Shown here one piece after another: positions 11,977 to 22,379 of a stretch of DNA of 64,000 nucleotides. The stretch spans positions 24,587,501 through 24,651,500 of the forward strand of contig BSBM01000232.1 in NCBI GenBank assembly GCA_027924585.1, written 5' to 3'. Position 1 is the first letter of the stretch; each line of letters begins with the position of its first letter. The stretch is from Larix kaempferi. Taxonomy: Eukaryota; Streptophyta; Pinopsida; Pinales; Pinaceae. The position numbers and the translations under genes were made by a program. A model generated the notes under the pieces. The model did no database searches, was not told the DNA's origin, and saw only the letters and a program-made list of their open reading frames with translations.

Positions 11977-13398
11977 TGTTGCCTCGTATACTGTTCTTTA
12001 GATTTTCAAGATAGAACCAGGTTCTGCGCGGTTTAGGGAACCAACAAAACCCCTTTTCACTGGCCCTTTCGGCAACAGTCTGTGAGCAGACTGAGGTCTC
12101 ACCCGAGGCGAAGTTATGGGGAGGGTTGCGGAATCAAGTTTCCACAACCGGGTGATGCACGGTTCGGACTAGCTTGAGACACGGAGATTCTCCTCTTGTG
12201 ACTCTTTCGACTAGCGAGCAACGCGCTACAGGACTCGCGCTGCGGGGATACCAAGTATGCAAGGTAGCTACGCTACCTAGGACTGTGCGGATGGACACTT
12301 AGACACTTTCAGCATTCGTCAGATCTGTGCAACTATGCAAATTATACCTTTATCCATACACATTACATAGATTATTCTGCATCTGATATATTCTGAAATG
12401 AAGTATGCATACATTCACAAATATTGACTGCTTGTGTATTTGACTTATAACAAGATTACTTAGGCTCCAATCTTATCATTCACATTCTAGACATATAGAC
12501 AATAGCGCGAACATGAAAGAGTAAATGTGCATAAGAAAAATACAACATCATAAGCAACAATCACATTAACATAAACTTCATCACACAACAAAGGATTTAA
12601 CGTGGTTCACCCCCAAGATGGGAGCTACGTCCACAGGAACTATTGTTTATTATAAATGGGAAGGGTTCAACAGTTCCGATCTGCACACTCTGCTGCAGAC
12701 CCTTTTCTCTCTTCAATGGGCATATGCGCACACAGCTGTAGAGCCTCTTTACAATAGTCTCTCAACAGAGATCAACAAAAAGCATTAACCAAAATCAACA
12801 ACCCTTTCCCTTACAAAAATGCCCCCTTTTATAGATCGTGCCCGCAGGTCACGTCTTTACATTCATGTTGGGCTAAAGCAAAAACCTAAGGTACCCAAAA
12901 TGGTGCAGTTACCCCGCTAACCAAGTCTGTTAGGATATGATAGCAACTCATCGTCATGGCCGTCCTTCTACGCTGTCTTTGGCTTCTGGCATCTTTTGAC
13001 TACGCGTGGTCATGTCGCTTTCAGCACCTTTATTGAGCGCATGCCGACGGGTCGCTTTCATCCCGTTGTTCCTTCTCTAACGATTTCATGTATCCAAATT
13101 GCTTAGTGTTTCCTTTGCTCATGCGACCGGTCGCTTTCCTTCTTTGCCACTCCTTACCCACCTTCAGGGAATCTCGGAGTATCTTCCCCAAAATAGATCG
13201 CCGATCGATCTTACAGGAACCCATACTGTTTTCCTTCCAAAATGCTGCCATGCTCGATCTTCGCGGCGCTGGCACTTCGCAGCGCTGGATCTTCGCCGCA
13301 CTGTTACTCTTACTTTGCCGACGCTGCGCTGCGCTGTAACTTCGCAGCTCCCAAAACTGACTTGCTAAAAAATGACTTAACTTGGGTCGCGCCCAACA
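11977..13398 (-). repeat. G1 5' LTR
   Basis: 1422-bp LTR, the upstream LTR for the minus-strand element. It starts TGTTGCCTCGTATAC and ends CCCAACA on the plus strand, followed at once by the target duplication GTTAA. It contains a minus-strand TATA box at 12827-12833. Confidence 0.93.
12827..12833 (-). promoter_or_regulatory. TATA box in the G1 5' LTR
   Basis: The minus strand reads CTATAAAAGGGGGC here, a canonical TATA box. The same motif is at 2181-2187 in the other LTR. It is the likely core promoter of the element; transcription would run toward gag at 11961. Confidence 0.55.
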
Positions 13399-16045
13399 GT
13401 TAAGCTCATTGCATATGAAGAAAAAAATTTCAATTGGGATGACCATTTGGAGGCGATAATGAAGACGAATTGTGAAAAAATTCAAGAATCCGACCAAGCA
13501 ATCTATTTTATGTATCTCCTTATATGGATAGTAATGTTGAGGGTTATCCCAGTCGGTGAACTAGAGTTCTCTAGTACACAAGTTCGCATGATGAACAATT
13601 TTTGAATATTTGTACAGAAGGGATCAACCCAAAACCCTGAAAAAGATAAGACTTATTTGGAGAATTGGTTCCAGGTAATACAAACCAAATGTGACCGTTA
13701 GAGAGTTCCCCAACACTCCATCGCAGTTTACCCCTGAAAACTCACATCCAACTCAACATCGACCATATGAGGGTATGGTTCATGCAAGGCACAAGAGGAA
13801 CTACACAAGAGCTCGACTATTATCCTAATGTTCAACAACTTTTTGATGATCTTGCTAGACAATTGAACATTGTGATACTGGTGCCGACCTTAGATTGTTG
13901 CATGCACTCAGAGCTTATTGAGCCCCTATTGGATGGAGAAAAATAAGAGTAGTTCGAAACTACCTTGTATATTACTACTTTTAGACTAGGTAATGAACTG
14001 GGTAATCGTTTGGCACTTGTCCCATCAAGCAGTTAGAGAAATCCACCCGTCTCTGAGTTGATTAGATAAATGGCCGAGGAAGATGAAGAAGAATATCCCA
14101 GAATTAAAGAAGGAGTCGAGATCGACTTCAATGAACCTTGATTAAAATACAAGTTGAACCAATTTGTTGAGAATATACTTAATTTCTAGCAAAACATCAA
14201 AGGAAAATCCACCAAGCAACAATCAAAGAAAAGAAAACAACTATTGTTCATGTTAGCAGAAGAACACCTTTTAGGATTGCAGGAACATGCCAAGGACATC
14301 ATTATTGTAGTTTCTAAGAATAAAGTGATGATCAGGCTCCACATTAAAAATAATTTTGATGAACATAGAGTTCTAATGTTGTCAACTATTCCGAAGAAAA
14401 CCACTACATTGTTGTCGCTGCCACATAAAAAACTTAAGTTAACACAAGTCCCTCATGCAAAAGAACTTGTCTATGTGCTAGACAAATCTCCACCTCCTTC
14501 CCCAACCCATGTAGAAGAAGAATAACCACTTATACAAGTACCTAACCCAGATACCCTAACCATGATTCCTTAACTCTCTCTTTGGATATGTTCTCTTTCC
14601 CAGTACTTACCCCATCTAACTAAGTTAACTTCAGTTAAGCTAGCATTGGAAGCTATGGTCCCACTTGACCAGTTGACTATTATGTCTTTGTCGTCGTCCG
14701 CAATATTAAAATATCCTAAGAATCTATTCCAACTTACTCCATTTAAATCATTGATCAACCCTTCAGTTCCCTCTTTAACCATTGTCACAACTCCATCACA
14801 AATTCTTCTGTGACCAAACTTGTCCTTAATGCATACTACAATTGAAACCTTCACATAAGACCCTTTCCCTACACCGTCGACTGTTCAGCTAACCTAGTCA
14901 GAAACCCTATCATTATAAACTAAATCCCTAATTGTTTCTTTACCCAATTCTTTGTCCTCGTCTGTTCCTTTACCCTCATCTTTACCTCTTTCCTCATCTA
15001 GTGCAAGTCCCCTCACTATGACATTACGCATTTTGACTGCCACAACTTTGACCATTCTCACGACTATGCCATTACCATTTGTTTCAACTCCACTGGTATC
15101 ACTGCACCTGCTTCGACCTTACTTGTTTTGACTCCACCCTTGTTAATATGACCCGCTTCGACCAGATCTCCATCGAGTGCACCACCGAAAACTCTGACCC
15201 CTGGCACAAGTTAGCAGAGGAGGTCAAAGAAAAGTAGTAAAATCCAAAAACCCAAAAGTGATCCTCAATTTAATTTCCCAGTATAGCAGGTAGCAGGTTC
15301 ATCATAAAAAAACCTGTATTTTTACCATCCAAAGCGTCAAACCAGGAACTTGATGACTTGATTCGAGTTACCAGTAGAGAATGCAATAAACAATGGTAAG
15401 AGGATATCAAACGACTCAAAACCATGAAGGATGATTAAGACAATACCTAGAAAGATTGTTCATTAGAGGTTGAGTAGGTCATTTGACCTAAAGCAGGACC
15501 CCGGTCGGAGAGAACACTGGACAAAACACAAAGCTTAGTTGGATTAGTCTTAACCTGTTTTGAAAGAGTGAAGCATTAGTAGGATGAAACTGGTCTAATA
15601 GTTCTCAAGATTTGAGGAACACGACAAAAAATTGAAATAATATGAAGTCTAAGCAACTAGAGCAACACTTGCCCTCAATAATTGGTATTCTTATTATGGT
15701 AAAATATGTGTTGAACTTCAAAACATGCAGGTTACTTTGTTGGACCTTTGTACAAGGAATAACTCCGTAGACCCAACAACAACAAATATTTTAGAAGAGC
15801 AACTTACCATGGAACATCAACTTCAGGATGGACTACGTAAGAAAGAACATCAATGGTGATATGAGGCCAAGAGAGCAAAAGAACAAGTCACTAAGTTGTC
15901 CAATCATGTTACAAATTGATGAGGGCTGTAGAAATTCAACATCGGTATTGTAAAGCAGATCTACAAAATAAACTGAACCAAACTATGCAAATTTACATAT
16001 GCCTTGTTCTCTTCGGGACGAAGAAACATTTTGGGGTGGCGGAGA
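13399..16045 (+). pseudogene. G0 downstream ORF, continued and decayed
   Basis: Past the G1 insertion the plus strand resumes a coding-like text: EEKNFNWDDHLEAIMKTNC with IQESDQAIYFM at 13417-13520. A stretch with HAKDIIIVVSKNKVMIRLH is open at 14244-14525, and a coiled-coil-like piece (LEEQLTMEHQLQDG, then EAKRAKEQVTKLSNHV) lies at 15790-15915. Stops and frame changes occur throughout. 14530-15300 is rich in Thr/Pro/Ser codons with no clear frame. It ends 45 nt before the 3' LTR. Same position and a similar C-terminal coiled coil as the extra ORF of G1. Confidence 0.5.
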
Positions 16046-16386
16046 TGTTGGAGGTGCCTAGTCGACGAGTTGACTAGATCCTCCCGACCGACCACCGACT
16101 AGTTGGCTCGGTCTAGTCGATTCAGTTAAGTCGACTTTCAAATAGTTAGGCCATTACAACTATCTAACTAATTGTATGACCTATATAAATAGGCTGGTGA
16201 GTTGGCTGTTATGATGATTATTACCCTTTTGTACAGTATGGCCCGGTGTTCTAATAGAATACTTGTTGATGTTGTCTCCATTACCTTCTCACTTTCTTGT
16301 TCTCTTTATGTATCCCTGATCTCGTATTTGATATATATGTTATTTTGTGCTATTGGTAAACGCATGTAATCCCATAGATTACAACA
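16046..16386 (+). repeat. G0 3' LTR
   Basis: The purine-rich tract TTTTGGGGTGGCGGAGA directly precedes TGTTGGAGG, a textbook polypurine tract and LTR start. A TATA box lies in CTATATAAATAGG near 16182-16194. The segment ends TACAACA at 16386, giving TGTTG...CAACA ends. The LTR is rich in TCGAC motifs. Its upstream partner would lie outside the window, so the right boundary rests on the terminal motif alone. Confidence 0.6.
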
Positions 16387-17701
16387 AATTCTAACATTGG
16401 CAAGTTTGTTTCTTAAGATTTATAGGCCCTCATGGTAACTTGACAATCCTTTAACCATACATGTTTATGTATTACGGGGATTGAGAAAATAATTAATCGA
16501 TTGTATATAGTGAAACATGGAAATTTTCTTGAAATCATTTTAACTTTCATACTCTTGTATAATATTTTAGAACCCTCATTCTATTCCCGAACCCAAAATT
16601 TTATAAGTTTTAGTGGAATATGTTGTTGGGTCCTGTTCATCCCTCCCCAGATGAAGGAACATTTCCTTGGTGCGTATTATGCCCCCATAGAAATCCAGCA
16701 ATAGTGCCCCCTATTCCAAGATTAATTGTATTGCCTTGTGGCATATATTGTCCTGCAGGAACACTAGTGTTCATACCTCCCATTCCTTGGAAAGGCATGC
16801 TCATCTTAGGTACCCTGGAGCCAGGAATGACCCCAGTTATCGTGGAAGGTTGGGTATGGACATGTGTCCACTATAGTGTGGGAAATCTTAAGATGGAAAT
16901 AATTTTTCAAAAAGGAATAAATTAAGTGCTAATAAAGATATTCCAATGCAAATTAACTCATTCACACTCTTTAAAATGAAAGATGAATAAATTTTCAAAC
17001 CACATAATCAACTCTTTCAATGCAAACACAATCTACCAATTTTTGTTTCACAAACCAAAGACAAATTTTTGAGATCCAAACTTTTTTCTTTTTGATGAAA
17101 ATGCAACTTTTGAACAACAACTAACCTAATGCAAGCAATAAAAACAAGAATGATATGACTATAACTATGTTTAAAACAACTTCTAACTCTAGACTCTTCA
17201 ACCAACTCAAACAAGCTAACATGTCTACTAGGTGACAAAGTTTTAGAAGACAATTTTTGCCTACAAGCAATGATGACTAGGAGCACAAACAACTTGATTA
17301 TGCTATGGGATTTCACACTCAAGGCTTATCAATCACTCAAACATAATGAAAAACAAATGAAGTATAAGGTACTCTTAACACTCTTCACGAAATTATGACT
17401 CAATATCAAGACAAACACACTCAAATACCACCAAGGATGATCAAATAGACCCCATAAAGTTTCTACATCACTTAGACAATCCAATAAATTCAATAATTTT
17501 AAGAAAACGAGGAGAGAACTTAGGAGAATTTTCCAAGTTCAAGTAATTCACACTTGACCAAAAGGTTGGGTGCGAACTATTCATGCATGTTACCACAATA
17601 GGGTGTGAATACCCCCTACCATTCACACCTATAAAGTGCTACATGGTGCGAATAGCTTTTGAAGTGGATTAAAACCAGCCTAGATCCAAATCCTAGGCTC
17701 T
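16387..17701. other. Unassigned DNA with a minus-strand coding-like patch
   Basis: No complete gene. On the minus strand 16870-16640 stays open and reads GVIPGSRVPKMSMPFQGMG, then a Gly/Pro/Met/Gln-rich text (VPAGQYMPQGN), which looks like a real low-complexity protein segment. I cannot name it; one possibility is the gag N-terminal region of a decayed minus-strand element. The rest is A/T-rich with no motif. Repeated TTCACACC and GTGTGAAT words occur near 17580-17650 and 19190-19340. Confidence 0.3.
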
Positions 17702-17822
17702 ATCAAGCGCCGTTAGGGATCAAATCCCCCGAGGTGCAAACCTCTTCTCAGGTATTGCACTCAAGGATCTTTTCGAGGATAGGTTTGCACCTCGGGAGAT
17801 TTGATCCCTCTCGGCGCTTGAT
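17702..17822. repeat. Hairpin-forming inverted repeat
   Basis: A left arm (17702-17743, starting ATCAAGCGCCGTTAGGG) is the near-perfect reverse complement of a right arm (17781-17822, ending CTCGGCGCTTGAT), with a 37-nt loop. The arms contain GAGGTGCAAACCT and its complement. It could be a small foldback element or the end of a MITE. No clear target duplication is seen. It lies just before the tandem array at 17831. Confidence 0.8.
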
Positions 17823-17830
17823 GGAGCCCT

Positions 17831-18178
17831 CATATTATTACTTTTTACTTTTTATTATTACATTTTATTAATGGACAGAAATAATATCGACAAACACTCG
17901 ACTTACAAGATCTCCCTCATATTATTACTTTTTACTTTTTATTATTACATTTTATTAATGGCCGACAATAATATCGACAAACACTCTACTTACAAGATCT
18001 CCCTCATATTAGTAGTTTTTACTTTTTATTATTACATTTTATTAATGATTGACAATAATATCGACAAACACTCGACTTACAAGATCTCCCTCATATTATC
18101 ACTTTTTACTTTTTATTATTACATTTTATTAATGACCGACAATAATATCGACAAACACTCAACATACAAGATCTCCCG
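17831..18178 (+). repeat. Four tandem copies of an 87-bp unit
   Basis: The unit begins CATATTATTACTTTTTAC and ends near ACAAGATCTCCCT; copies start at 17831, 17918, 18005 and 18092. Copies differ by only a few bases. As 87 is divisible by 3, one plus frame (17871-18308) stays open and encodes a repeated motif (DNNIDKHSTYKISLIL, then a Phe/Tyr-rich stretch). I read the open frame as a by-product of the period; no other sign of a gene is seen. Confidence 0.9.
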
Positions 18179-20230
18179 CATGCTAGGCTGTAGAGCGCCT
18201 CTCGGCGCAAACACAAAACTTTCAAAAACATTTCAAAATTTTGGCAATTTTAAGCTAAATCGGATATGGTTAAGTCTATTAGAGACTGATACACCCAAAA
18301 CAAGCTGAAAAAATCAATCAACAATGCCCTATAGAGATTGGTTGATCCCCAACATGGTCGCCAATTCTGTTGTTCTGAAATTTATCCTATGACTAGGGAA
18401 AGATCACCAACGTACTGAAACAAAGGAGATCCACTTAATTGATTATATCTACAGGCAGAATTTAGAATCTTACACATACATAAGATCGCATACAAACTTC
18501 AATAAGCAAATCTAAGTACATAATATATTAGGGAGAGAAGAGGCATGTACCTTTTTCGAAGGTTGTCCTAGCTACTCCTTTATCTTTCTCCGAATTTGCT
18601 CCTTGATGCCCAATGTTGACCTGTAAAATCAATAACCAACCTTTCTCAAGCCAATTTGACACTTAAAAAAGAATGCAAATGAAATGAAAATATGAAGAAC
18701 ATGAACTATCTACTTGATTTCAATGTAAGATTCAAAACATTCTTAATGTCAACCCACAATCACAAGAACACTTGATTGAGGGAGGGACAAATGTCAAATA
18801 TCGATTATAAAAGTGAAATAAGTACAAGTTTACCTTCTCAATGCTTGGAACCTTATCAAACCTAAAGATTCCAGTCTCTTTGCTCATGCACTCCAACGAT
18901 CCCACTCTGGTCCACTAGACGTATGTGAGGGATGAAGTTACCTGAGGGTGGTACTTCAATATTTAGGGATGCAAGGGGTCAACAATAGTGGTTATTGATG
19001 GAAAGGGATGAAGGGTGTGTGAGTGATTACTCTAGCATAACTTTGGATTTCTATGGTCCCCTTCTGGTCCATTTCATTTCCCTTTCATGTGAGCAGGAAA
19101 CAATTGTAAATGGTTACCGGGTGGTTTGTAAAACTTCCTTAACTCCCATATTTCATTTTTTATATTTTTTCATGAGATTATGAGAAATTCACACCCAATT
19201 CATAGGAAACATGCGAATGATTCACTTCTTGTCATTGTGCAAGGTGCGAACAATTATTTTTTGTTGCATTTCTGTCCTGTTCAAGAGCAAGGTGAGAATG
19301 GTTCGCTCCCTAATAATGTGTAGGGTGTGAATTTTCCTTATTTTGGGTTTGCAACTCTCAGGATTCCATGTTTGGGGTTTCATTTTCAATGACCATGGCC
19401 ATCAATAAGGGTCAAATCATAGTCTCTTCCATACATAGGTGTTCTTTTCGTGAGTGAACATTGACACTTTTGATTGTCATCGTTAGAACTATCATCACAA
19501 GTGGAGAAGTGTTGACTTGATCTATAACAATGCGGTGTGATCCTGTAGTTTTGAGCAAATATTGTCCCTTCTACATACCTTGAATTAATATTCTAAATCT
19601 ACTAAGGAGCATGGACCAAACATTTGGTTTATCATCAAGGCCAAGGGTCGAGCACTCAAAAAAGTTTTGATAAAATTGAAATTTGGCCTATCCGAGCCAT
19701 ATTACCCATGTTAAGTGTTGTTTCTTGGAGTAACCGGCTCTCCTATAAATCCATTTATTCTTATGTAATACCACCAAGTGAGAGGATATGATGGCCCATG
19801 TGAAATCCATGAAAATGGCTCTAATGTCATCATGGTGACATGATGGTCCTTGACCTCACCATGGGGTTCCATATTAATGTCCTTGATACTTTGCCATCAA
19901 AGCATTCATCCTTCTCTACAAACATGAAGTGATATGCAATTTGTTTTGTTTCAAGGTTGGGTCCATGGGGAGTTATTTACATTTCATAAAATACAATGAG
20001 CTCAATCTGTTTGAGATGTCGCACCTAAAATAATAATATTGTTTGGTTAAATGATATGTTGACTCTAGAGCATGAATTATGTCAAGAAAAAATAAAAAGT
20101 TCAAAAACTAACTAGATCCACAAACCCAAAATGGATTATCAAATTTGATTAAATATCGTTTAAAGTGAGATAAATTATATGAACAACATAAATCTTTGTG
20201 TTATATTTTTTTACGTAGTTGTAGAGTAGG
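18179..20230. other. Unassigned intergenic DNA
   Basis: No supported gene. At 18358-18378 the minus strand reads AATTGGCGACCATGTTGGGG next to CAACAGAATT, which resembles a retroelement primer site next to an LTR end, but I find no partner LTR. TTCACACC/GGTGCGAA words seen at 17580 recur at 19190-19330, so both may belong to one decayed repeat. Confidence 0.3.
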
Positions 20231-20244
20231 GGTGACAGGTGCTC

Positions 20245-20281
20245 GGGGGGGAGGGGGGGGGGGAAGGGGGGTGTGGGTGTG
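20245..20281 (+). other. G-run tract with quadruplex potential
   Basis: Within 37 bases there are runs of 7, 11, 6 and 3 G separated by one to a few bases. This meets the usual G-quadruplex pattern on the plus strand. It is isolated in A/T-rich DNA with no gene next to it. Confidence 0.7.
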
Positions 20282-21224
20282 GTTATTATTAACCCCAAAG
20301 GAAAACTAGAATTGATTTATGCTTGGGGCCTAGGCGAGACAACAAACAACTAAGCAAAAATACTAACACTATATCATGGCATTCTCTTTCTACAGGAGAT
20401 CCCAACAAAAGAGGCATTGGAATTTGGGGACTCAACAACCATCATTGATTAAATTAGAAAACAAGGGAAAAGTATTTTATCCCCTATTTCCAAAACGACT
20501 GCTAGGATAAGGAGAAAATTTGTTTCTTTGATAACATCAAGATTTACCATATTCTCAAACTTGCAATGGAAAATTCGACTCAATGGCCAATCGAGCATTT
20601 GGTTTAGCAAAAGGGGTGTTAATCAAAGGAGAGGATCACCTTGTTATGTTTTATATACCATGAATTTCGAAGATAGGAGTGTTACCAAAGTAGTGATCGA
20701 CATCAACATGCATGAGGATAGATGGAGTAGCACTAAGATGTGTGGAGGAGAGGAAATTTATAGCCCCGAATCTCCTATAACCTCCACCTTTTGCCTAATA
20801 TGGGAAACATGAGCCTCATTAACACTTAAACAATGGGAGGTAGAGATACCGGTGGGATATTTGTATCAATTTGGAATTTGACCTTTATGTATATTGAAGC
20901 TACATTCAGGTTCAATTCAGGTTGGAATCATGTGGAGGTTCACAAAATTGGAAAGACGAAAAGGCACCACGACTCTATAAGGGTATGTCTTGCATGACGA
21001 TTCATATGCTTTTATCATGTTCAAGGTATGGAATGGTCCTATTATGGTTGAGGCTTTGTTTGGTTTAACTATGTTTGCAATATTGATTGGTTATGTTCTT
21101 CCTGAGGTTTTTAATGGTTTTATTCTTTTCATTAGGCACTAAGAGGAAGTTGGGTTTTTTCTATTATGTTTATAGGAATTGGGATAATACGGTTGTAATT
21201 TAACTTTTAATTTGCTTTGGTGCC
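20282..21224. other. Unassigned DNA with one weak open frame
   Basis: A 94-codon plus-strand open frame at 20528-20812 starts MITSRFTIFSNLQ. It has plausible mixed composition but no motif I recognise and no visible promoter or splice context. It may be chance or a relic of the coding-like region that follows at 21225. Confidence 0.2.
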
Positions 21225-21676
21225 ATGGATGACCATGATCACATATGACGATGTGCCTACTTTGAATGTGTGGAGGAAAGGAATATAATCATAGCACTTA
21301 GTGACCAATTAGATGTTATTCAAACTTCCATTTAGTATTTAAATGACATAATTGGGCATTACACGGAAGCACATGAGAACAAGGTTGGTATTCTAAAGAG
21401 AGCAATGAAAACTAACAACAATAAGTTAGCCAAGTTGAATGAAGATCTTGACATGCAATATGATATTATTTTAGGCTTTGCTTGTAGCTCACAATTCTTA
21501 GTGGAGTGAGCTTTAGTTTCAAAAGGCTCAGTGTTAAAGGGATGCAAAGAGGAAGACACTATTCAATAGGTCCCTATGGAAGAAAAATAAGTAGCCAACC
21601 AATCTTTATAAGATCCATTGGAGCATAAAGATGCTGAAATTCAAGAAGCTTAAAGTGGGAATGAATTGGAATAGTA
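21225..21676 (+). pseudogene. Unrecognised coding relic
   Basis: From ATG at 21225 one frame reads like a protein for about 150 codons with several stops: MDDHDHI, stop, RCAYFECVEERN, ALSDQLDVIQTSI, stop, YLNDIIGHYTEAHENKVG, KTNNNKLAKLNEDLDMQYD, then acidic pieces with more stops. The composition (Glu, Lys, Asn, Asp) and Leu spacing suggest a helical or coiled-coil protein. It could be the tail of another retroelement ORF. The function is unknown. Confidence 0.4.
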
Positions 21677-22281
21677 TTGCCATGTTTTTCTTTGTATTAT
21701 GGATAGGTGGATATTATTAGAATGCATAGTTGCAAGATTTTTTTTTTTTATTACTCAAACAAAAATCACTTAGTTTTTTTATGAATAGTTTCAAAGTGAC
21801 TATTCAGAGCAAATTTTGGAACGTATGGCTATAAGCTTTGACTGGTTTGCTTGACCATAGTCCTTTTACACTAATACCAAAATATTCATTTATGTTTAAA
21901 AGAAAACATAGTAGTAGAGTAGGCATGCATTCTAGTCATGATTAAGGGCATTTTGATTTGTTTGGAATGTGAGCATGGTAGAGATATAATTTTGGTGTTT
22001 GTACCAAATGGACAACTTCATGATAATTTTGTTTTTGACTTGCATATATGTCATTTTAACAAATATATGATTATCTCCTAAGTAAACGATGAAGTTAGAA
22101 AATGAATCGTCCATTTTAGTGTAGGAAAAAAAGATCAATACGATATTTCCATTTTATTTTACTCTCTTATTTTTGAATTTAGGATTGGTTATTTTATATA
22201 ATAAATAATGTGCATTTTGGTGTGATGGCAATTACCTGAGGAAACTAAAAGGTATTTAAAGATGACTAAGAGCCAATATTA

Positions 22282-22379
22282 TTCGAGAGCATAAATATAT
22301 GTTATCAATGGAATAATGGGGGAAGAGGATTTCGAGAGCATAAATATATCATGTCAATGAAATAATGGGGAAAGAGGGT
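22282..22379 (+). repeat. Two tandem copies of a 49-bp unit
   Basis: TTCGAGAGCATAAATATAT starts at 22282 and again at 22331. The two 49-bp copies differ at a few bases (GTTATCAATGG versus CATGTCAATGA). Confidence 0.85.

Larger units (their letters stand above)
1345..13398 (-). mobile_element. G1: complete Ty3/gypsy LTR retrotransposon
   Basis: Two similar long LTRs (1345-2672 and 11977-13398) with TGTTG...CAACA ends enclose a minus-strand gag-pol. A perfect 5-bp target duplication GTTAA lies at 1340-1344 and 13399-13403. Order on the minus strand: 5' LTR, gag with zinc knuckles, protease, a second capsid-like domain, RT, RNase H, integrase, a long coiled-coil ORF, 3' LTR. A candidate primer site TGGTTCCTTTGTCG starts 2-3 nt after the 5' LTR, and a short purine run AGGGGCC abuts the 3' LTR. 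Frameshifts and stops in every domain show that it is dead. It inserted into G0 in the opposite orientation. Confidence 0.95.

Noticed and set aside
13030-13497. 155-codon minus-strand frame and two plus frames in the same place
   Set aside because: They lie in the G1 LTR and its border and are not conserved in the partner LTR.
17871-18308. Repeat protein gene from the open frame in the 87-bp array
   Set aside because: The frame is open only because the period is a multiple of three; there is no promoter, splice or codon evidence.
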